Assembly (NCBI RefSeq): GCF_900155685.1
Contig: NZ_LT732548.1
Location: 3,158,887-3,222,886 of the forward strand
Length of the DNA: 64,000 nt
Direction: 5' to 3'
Source of the DNA: Paenibacillus bouchesdurhonensis
Lineage (GTDB): Bacteria > Bacillota > Bacilli > Paenibacillales > Paenibacillaceae
Shown here: positions 59,344-64,000 of the stretch, piece after piece
Numbering within the stretch: the first letter of the stretch is position 1
Layout: the number at the start of each line of letters is the position of its first letter
The notes under the pieces: generated by a model
Told to the model about the DNA's origin: nothing
The model's database searches: none
What the model saw: only the letters and a program-made list of their open reading frames with translations
Made by a program: the position numbers and the translations under genes

Positions 59344-61638
59344 ATGTTATATCCTGATAACGGCCGGAAAGCGCGCCTTCTCCCTTTACTGTCCAAATGG
59401 TTGGTCATGATGCTCATCCTCGGTGTTGTGCCTCTTTTCCCATTTCCAAAACCTTCAACGGTGTGGGCCGATTCCCAAATTACGATTGACTCGCACAACG
59501 ATGGCCAGCAGGTCGATCCGGGAATTATGATCATTTCAGGTCACTATACGAACATCTACGATATTAAATTGATCGTAAATGGGCGTGAGCAACTGGATAC
59601 GCACATGAACAATTTGAGCGGAACCGAGACGGGCACGTGGCATGCTGAACTAGATACAAGTCAGTATCATGGTGAAATCAGCCTCGTTGCCCGGGGCCTG
59701 AATTCTGAAACTAGATACGGAGTAACAACCTCGACCAAATGGATTAATATCGATAATCCCCCTGCCTCTCCTCCTCTCGTCCATATTGATCGGCCTTTTG
59801 ACGGCTCCCACGTCGATGGACAAATACCCGTTACATTATCCGTCTATGCAATTAACCCGATTCAAACCGTGGAAGTCAGAATTAACGGCGGCTCTTGGAG
59901 TGTGGCAGAAGCTGTCTATGATCATTATGAGTATATTTGGGATACGGAAACGGCCCTGAATCGAACCTCGAGCATTGAAGCGAGAGCTACCGACGTATTC
60001 GGCAATATCGGCCGAAGCTTGACAGCTTATGTGAAGAACGGTGAAGTTGTGCCGCAAGAAATTATCTTGGATCGCCAGGATCGCGCCATTTGGATTTGGG
60101 AAAAAGCCGCCTATAACTTAATCCTTAATCCAGGCTCACGCATTGCGCTTAAGACATTCGCCGATGATACGAGCACTTTTAACTCCGAATCGGTGACTAC
60201 CTTCTATCTTGGCGTATTCCCTTACGGAGGCGTCGATATTCTCGAAGAGGAAACCGACAAGGTTCGCGACTTCATGGCTTGGGCTCATGATAACGGTTAT
60301 AAGGTTCACGCCTGTATCGCCGGAGGGACGGTTCCTCCTTATTTCGGATCGTTAACGCCGTATCACGAGCTTGCAATTCGAGAAATGGAGAAAGTCATCA
60401 ACTACAATTTATCTTCTTCGCCTCACGAGCAATTCGATGGTGTTAACGTAGATATAGAGCCTTACATTTTGCCTGATTTCAGATTGCAAAAGCCTTCTGT
60501 ACAGCTTCAGTACCTTGACATTATGGAACAGTTAGTAGCTCGAAGAGATACTGCCGGCATCGCCCTGCCTTTCGGACCGGCGATTCCAAGATGGTTTGAC
60601 AGCAACGATCCGGCGAAGGATATTACGTGGAACGGCGAAACCAAGTGGCTGTCTGAACACATCCAGGATATGAGCGACTATATTACGATCATGGATTATC
60701 GAGATACAGCCGAAGGCAGCGTCGGAATCATTGCCCACGCGCAGGGTGAAATTAATTATGCGAATCTCATAGGCAAGCCGAATTCCGTCGTCATCGGGGT
60801 AGAAACGCTGGATATCGCCAACAGTGGAGATCCGGAAACGATCACCTTCCGCGAGGAAGGTCGTGTATTTATGGAAAGCGAGCTAGACAAAGTGTATGCC
60901 TGGTTTAACGGCAATCCCGCCTTCGGAGGAATCGCAATGCATCATTATGATTCTATCCGCTGGTTGCCATCGGCTTGGGGGCCAGGAGGAACGAAATGGA
61001 CGGTAACACCGGAGGACGTTACGCCGCCGACAAGTGTCAGCGTAGAGCCTGCTGCCGCGCCCTTCGATTATCAGAGTATCAATCTTAGTTATGGCAGAGC
61101 TTTTGACGATTCCGATGTAGAGGAATACGTCATTTATCGAAGCATCGATCCGGATTTCCAGCCCGATACATCGAACATTGCTGGCCAATCACGCAATCTA
61201 ACCTATAAGGATCGCGGTTTGCTGCCTGATACAACATATTATTATAAGGTCGCGGCTAAAGATATCAGCGGCAATATCGGCCCCGCTTCGGGAACGGCCT
61301 CGGCGACCACCACAGGAACCAGTCTGCGCCCGATGATAATCAGCGAGATGGATATCGTTCGTGACGGTACACGATCAAAAGTAACATTGAAAGTATGCGA
61401 CTACGAGACAGGGGAAGAAATCATAGCCCGCGTACATGGGCGCTTTACGATGAACGGAGGTAGATACGTGGAGCTTGCCCCTGATGCAAACGGCGTCATG
61501 TTCGCTCATTCTGAGGCTTTGCCTGCTGCTGAAGGTGAAGTCGGGTTCTGGCCGCAGCGGGTTCTGGCCGGCGACTATTATTGGGCAACGGCATACGATG
61601 ATCCGCGAACAGCTACAGTAAGCTGGCCTATTAACTAA
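59344..61638 (+). CDS. Large secreted putative glycosidase with Ig-like and FN3 domains
   Basis: A 764-residue exported protein. Signal peptide about 1-43 (WLVMMLILGVVPLFPF); two Ig-like domains (about 46-137 and 144-232, the second starting VHIDRPFDGSHVDGQIPV); a TIM-barrel-like domain (about 245-545) paralogous to the gene at 58174, with FDGVNVDIEPYILPDF (Asp370, Glu372), ITIMDYRDTAEGSV and FGGIAMHHYDS; a fibronectin type III domain (about 560-657, YYYKVAAKDISGNIGPAS); and a C-terminal beta domain (about 665-764). GAGAGGG precedes the ATG. The accessory domains suggest work on an extracellular polymer. Substrate unknown. Confidence 0.73.
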   Translation: MLYPDNGRKARLLPLLSKWLVMMLILGVVPLFPFPKPSTVWADSQITIDSHNDGQQVDPGIMIISGHYTNIYDIKLIVNGREQLDTHMNNLSGTETGTWHAELDTSQYHGEISLVARGLNSETRYGVTTSTKWINIDNPPASPPLVHIDRPFDGSHVDGQIPVTLSVYAINPIQTVEVRINGGSWSVAEAVYDHYEYIWDTETALNRTSSIEARATDVFGNIGRSLTAYVKNGEVVPQEIILDRQDRAIWIWEKAAYNLILNPGSRIALKTFADDTSTFNSESVTTFYLGVFPYGGVDILEEETDKVRDFMAWAHDNGYKVHACIAGGTVPPYFGSLTPYHELAIREMEKVINYNLSSSPHEQFDGVNVDIEPYILPDFRLQKPSVQLQYLDIMEQLVARRDTAGIALPFGPAIPRWFDSNDPAKDITWNGETKWLSEHIQDMSDYITIMDYRDTAEGSVGIIAHAQGEINYANLIGKPNSVVIGVETLDIANSGDPETITFREEGRVFMESELDKVYAWFNGNPAFGGIAMHHYDSIRWLPSAWGPGGTKWTVTPEDVTPPTSVSVEPAAAPFDYQSINLSYGRAFDDSDVEEYVIYRSIDPDFQPDTSNIAGQSRNLTYKDRGLLPDTTYYYKVAAKDISGNIGPASGTASATTTGTSLRPMIISEMDIVRDGTRSKVTLKVCDYETGEEIIARVHGRFTMNGGRYVELAPDANGVMFAHSEALPAAEGEVGFWPQRVLAGDYYWATAYDDPRTATVSWPIN

Positions 61639-61651
61639 CCCGTTCCAAATA

Positions 61652-61698
61652 TAAAAAAACAGCAAGCTCCTATGGATTGTGCCCATAGGAGCTTGCTG
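61652..61698 (-). terminator. Terminator of eda
   Basis: CAGCAAGCTCCTATGG (61660-61675) pairs perfectly with CCATAGGAGCTTGCTG (61683-61698); the minus strand continues with seven T residues. It also ends the convergent secreted-protein gene. Confidence 0.88.
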
Positions 61699-61730
61699 CG
61701 GTCAACATTTATGTACAGCGGCAAATCCTC

Positions 61731-62369
61731 TTATTCCCGCGCAAGCTTTGCTGCCTGCACAAGTGCAGCTGCATTGCGTTCAATTTCTTCAAATCGTCCT
61801 TCTTTCACCAATGACATATTGACGATGCTGCCGCCGAGCCCCACTGCAGCCGCCCCGGTTTGAAGGAACTCATGAATATTATCGAGTCGCACTCCTCCCG
61901 TCGCAACCATCGGGATATGACTAAGCGGCGCACGAACCTCACGCAAATAAGCAAGTCCTAATGAAGCCATGGGAAACACTTTTACCGCAGTAGCCCCAGC
62001 ATTCCAGGCCCGGACGATTTCACTTGGTGTCATCGCCCCCGGATAGATGTCTATCGATTGTTCACGGGCATAGTTTACAACCGTTTCATCCAAGTTCGGG
62101 GCTATTAGATACTCTGCCCCCGCTGACACAGCCTCCTTCGCCATATTCAAATCAAGCACCGTGCCTGCCCCAATTCGCATTTGCTCGCCGTATCGCTCGC
62201 GCCAGCGCGATATCATAGCTAGAGCGCCTTCACTATTTAACGTCGCTTCTACAAACACTACTCCCGCTTTAGCCAAGGCCTCGATCAACCCATCTGCCCG
62301 GTTCCCCGGGATATGTCGGAGAATGGCGATGATTCTCTCTCTTTTCAACTGTTCAAATGCAATACTCAT
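61731..62369 (-). CDS. eda: KDPG/KHG aldolase
   Basis: A 212-residue class I aldolase. LKRERIIAILRHIPGNRADGLIEAL at the start, VEATLNSEGAL with the catalytic Glu, GAGTVLDLNMAKEAVSAGAEYLIAPN, and the Schiff-base Lys in AWNAGATAVKVFPMASLG. It cleaves 2-keto-3-deoxy-6-phosphogluconate or 4-hydroxy-2-oxoglutarate. ATG at 62369 is preceded by GGAGGGAGGG; in-frame codons upstream are unlikely to be used. No kdgK or uronate genes are adjacent, though the GH88/lyase locus at the left end could feed it. Confidence 0.92.
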   Translation of the reverse strand: MSIAFEQLKRERIIAILRHIPGNRADGLIEALAKAGVVFVEATLNSEGALAMISRWRERYGEQMRIGAGTVLDLNMAKEAVSAGAEYLIAPNLDETVVNYAREQSIDIYPGAMTPSEIVRAWNAGATAVKVFPMASLGLAYLREVRAPLSHIPMVATGGVRLDNIHEFLQTGAAAVGLGGSIVNMSLVKEGRFEEIERNAAALVQAAKLARE

Positions 62370-62436
62370 TCTGTTCAGCCCTCCCTCCAAAACGTAGCAT
62401 GTTCCACTCACGAATTCAATCTTAAGGCAGTCTTCT

Positions 62437-62460
62437 GTCACAAATCAGGAAAAATGTGAC
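62437..62460. promoter_or_regulatory. Inverted repeat overlapping the YtkL-like promoter
   Basis: GTCACA, 12 bases, TGTGAC: a perfect inverted repeat, whose right arm overlaps the -35 (62456-62461) of the next promoter. A repressor site is likely. Confidence 0.5.
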
Positions 62461-62484
62461 TCCGACGCCCAAGTCAGTTATAAT
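62456..62484 (+). promoter_or_regulatory. Promoter of the YtkL-like hydrolase gene
   Basis: GTGACT, 17-base spacer, perfect TATAAT (62479-62484), 40 bases upstream of the start codon. Confidence 0.65.
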
Positions 62485-62523
62485 TTAGTCGTATGTCAAC
62501 TATGTTCATTGAGGTGATTAATT

Positions 62524-63222
62524 ATGAAGCTGACCTACCTAGGACATTCTTCCGTTCACATCGACACAGGCGAATACAAGCTCATCATTGATCCGTTCCT
62601 AACGGGCAACCCGGTCGCCACGGTTTCGGCTGAAGATATCGAGGCCGATTACGTGCTTCTGACGCACGGCCATTCCGACCATATTAGCGATGCTGAAACC
62701 ATTGCACGGGGCAATCGATGCCCGATCATTGCCATCGTAGAATTAGCGGATTTTTTTGCAGCCAAAGGGCTTGAAACGATCGGCATGAATCTAGGAGGCT
62801 CCAGTGCCTTTCCATTTGGCAAACTGAAATTTACTCCGGCTCTGCACAGCTCCTCTGTGCAAGTGGACGGAACGAACATTTATCTCGGCAATCCGGCCGG
62901 AATCCTGCTTGAACTGAATGGATTCACCGTTTATCATGCAGGCGATACGGCTTTATTCACCGATTTGCAGCTGATTGGCACAAGGCACAAAGTCGATTTG
63001 GCCTTTATTCCGATCGGCGACTTCTTCACGATGGGGCCGGAGGATGCTTTAACTGCCGCAGAGTGGATCAGCGCTCGCCATGTTGTGCCTATTCACTATA
63101 ATACCTTCGATCTAATTCGTCAGGACGGCGATTTATTCGTCAGCGAGTTAAGCAAAATCGGCATTACTGGACATGCCCTCAAGCCGGGCGAGGATCTCCA
63201 TCATCATCATTTAAGCTTATAA
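62524..63222 (+). CDS. UPF0173-type metal-dependent hydrolase (YtkL-like)
   Basis: A 232-residue metallo-beta-lactamase-fold protein. It starts MKLTYLGHSSVHIDTGEYKLIIDPFL, has the metal-binding LLTHGHSDHISDAETIA (about 47-63), VYHAGDTALFTDLQLIG with Asp ligand, and HVVPIHYNTFDLI near the end, all UPF0173 hallmarks. B. subtilis YtkL is of this family; the substrate is not established. GAGGTG lies 7 bases before the ATG. Monocistronic, ending at a terminator. Confidence 0.9.
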   Translation: MKLTYLGHSSVHIDTGEYKLIIDPFLTGNPVATVSAEDIEADYVLLTHGHSDHISDAETIARGNRCPIIAIVELADFFAAKGLETIGMNLGGSSAFPFGKLKFTPALHSSSVQVDGTNIYLGNPAGILLELNGFTVYHAGDTALFTDLQLIGTRHKVDLAFIPIGDFFTMGPEDALTAAEWISARHVVPIHYNTFDLIRQDGDLFVSELSKIGITGHALKPGEDLHHHHLSL

Positions 63223-63237
63223 TTGAATACCAGAACG

Positions 63238-63274
63238 AAGCCCCCGCTTCCGAAATGGAAGAAGGGGCTTTTCT
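63238..63274. terminator. Terminator between the YtkL-like gene and the MFS gene
   Basis: AAGCCCC and GGGGCTT, with inner CTTCC/GGAAG, followed by TTCTC on the plus strand; serves convergent genes. Confidence 0.75.
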
Positions 63275-63281
63275 CTGCAAG

Positions 63282-64000
63282 CTAATCTGCCAGCTCTTGG
63301 CCTTTGGTCTCGATTCCTAACCATAACACCGCTGCAGCTCCGATAAGAATCGTCACAAAGAATATGCCAAAAATATATCCAACCTCATAATGCCTTGCAA
63401 CGAGCATGCCTACCATATAAGGTGCAATAATCCCGCCAACGCGACCGAATGAGGCTGCTAGTCCCACTCCCGTCGAACGCACGCTTGTTGGATAGAGCTC
63501 TGGCGTATAGGCATACATTCCCCCCCAAGCGCCGAGATTAAAAAACGACAAGCATATTCCAGCAGCGATTAATGAACCTTCCGTCGTAGCCAGTCCAAAC
63601 CAAGCGGCACTGATGGCTGTCAACACCAAATAGAGAACGAGAACAAACTTCCTGCCGAACTTCTCAATAAAATAGGCGGCCGTAAAGTAGCCGGGAAGCT
63701 GAGCAAGCGTCATGATAAGAACGTATTCGAAGCTCTTGACCAGACTGAATCCCTTTATGATCATGACCGAAGGCAGCCACAGAAACATGCCGTAATAGGA
63801 GAATACGACTGTGAACCAGAGAAGCCACAGCATTATCGTGGCACGGCGATGCGGCTTAGCCCAAACGGATTTGAACCGCTGGCCAAACGACATAGAACTC
63901 TGGCGCTCCTGCGCAGATTGCTTCGTGAACCGCGGCGGGTCCTCAATCGCTCTGCGTAAATAAAGGGCATATAAAGCGGGCAAACCGCCGATGATAAAAG
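63282..64000 (-). CDS. MFS metabolite transporter, 5' part outside the window
   Basis: The last ~239 codons of a major facilitator protein; the frame is still open at the right edge. It contains the central loop and the six C-terminal helices. GRKFVLVLYLVLTAI is the second-half copy of motif A, and YTPELYPTSVRSTGVGLAASFGRVGGIIAPYMVG is the sugar-porter/aromatic-acid:H+ symporter signature. Members transport sugars, aromatic acids or niacin; substrate cannot be told from this half. It is the only gene on its strand at this end. Confidence 0.85.
   Translation of the reverse strand, partial: FIIGGLPALYALYLRRAIEDPPRFTKQSAQERQSSMSFGQRFKSVWAKPHRRATIMLWLLWFTVVFSYYGMFLWLPSVMIIKGFSLVKSFEYVLIMTLAQLPGYFTAAYFIEKFGRKFVLVLYLVLTAISAAWFGLATTEGSLIAAGICLSFFNLGAWGGMYAYTPELYPTSVRSTGVGLAASFGRVGGIIAPYMVGMLVARHYEVGYIFGIFFVTILIGAAAVLWLGIETKGQELAD

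Noticed and set aside
1..64000. CRISPR arrays, tRNA/rRNA genes, transposases, prophage genes
   Set aside because: Looked for direct-repeat arrays, cloverleaf-like sequences, transposase or phage structural motifs; none were seen.

Overview
The window looks like a chromosomal segment of a low-to-mid GC Firmicute, most likely Paenibacillus or a close relative. This rests on gene content: a YesM/YesN-type two-component pair, a PucR regulator, a mannitol operon in the order mtlA-mtlR-mtlF-mtlD, a ykkC guanidine riboswitch with paired SMR exporters, futalosine-pathway menaquinone genes, perfect CcpA (cre) sites and strong AAGGAGG-type ribosome binding sites. No tRNA, rRNA, CRISPR array, prophage or insertion sequence was seen.

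Layout. 1-5.6 kb: polysaccharide-lyase locus on the minus strand (GH88 unsaturated glucuronyl hydrolase, heparinase II/III-like lyase, YesM-type kinase, truncated YesN-type regulator). 5.7-14.8 kb: purine/allantoin-type nitrogen module (deaminase, carbamate kinase, NCS1 permease, DUF1116, FdrA, DUF2877) on the minus strand with a divergent pucR. A 22-codon leader frame with a strong ribosome site is coupled to the DUF2877 start. 14.8-18.5 kb: a decaying sialic-acid locus in which rpiR, nanK and nanE are intact but the lyase and ABC permease are remnants. 18.9-21 kb: an AlkD-like protein and MgtE. 21.1-26.5 kb: mannitol PTS operon. 26.6-29.1 kb: a DHA2 efflux protein and an esterase. 29.2-32.9 kb: fructose PTS operon. 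33-35.1 kb: TetR plus MFS pump with the same inverted-repeat operator in front of both genes. 35.2-38 kb: LysR remnant, chorismate synthase, divergent LysR.

38-41 kb: two tandem secreted repeat (beta-propeller-like) proteins. 41.3-44.7 kb: a redox operon (OmpR-type regulator, Lgt-like membrane protein, CcdA, ResA-like thioredoxin, PNPOx-like protein) behind a perfect CsoR/CstR-like palindrome. 44.9-46.6 kb: a membrane-protein gene with an in-frame stop, then remnants of a thioesterase, etfA and an unknown gene. 46.6-48.8 kb: nitroreductase and a translationally coupled DUF4062 plus small basic protein pair. 48.9-49.7 kb: guanidine exporters under a guanidine-I riboswitch. 49.9-53.5 kb: NamA, MqnB, MqnD and a radical SAM/SPASM protein. 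53.6-55.1 kb: a CLC-F-type fluoride exporter under a fluoride riboswitch. 55.2-57.3 kb: a very basic trypsin-like protease and a SigA-like sigma factor lacking region 1.1. 57.3-58 kb: a candidate small RNA, a 51-residue protein, a perfect cre site and Spo0A-like boxes. 58.2-61.6 kb: two secreted paralogous TIM-barrel-like putative glycosidases with a shared VDIEPY motif. 61.7-64 kb: KDPG aldolase, a YtkL-type metal hydrolase and a truncated MFS transporter.

The most promising poorly described units are the FdrA/DUF1116/DUF2877 module with its leader frame, the DUF4062 pair, the CsoR/CstR-type redox operon and the paired VDIEPY proteins. All functions are inferred from recognisable motifs and context; no database search was run.
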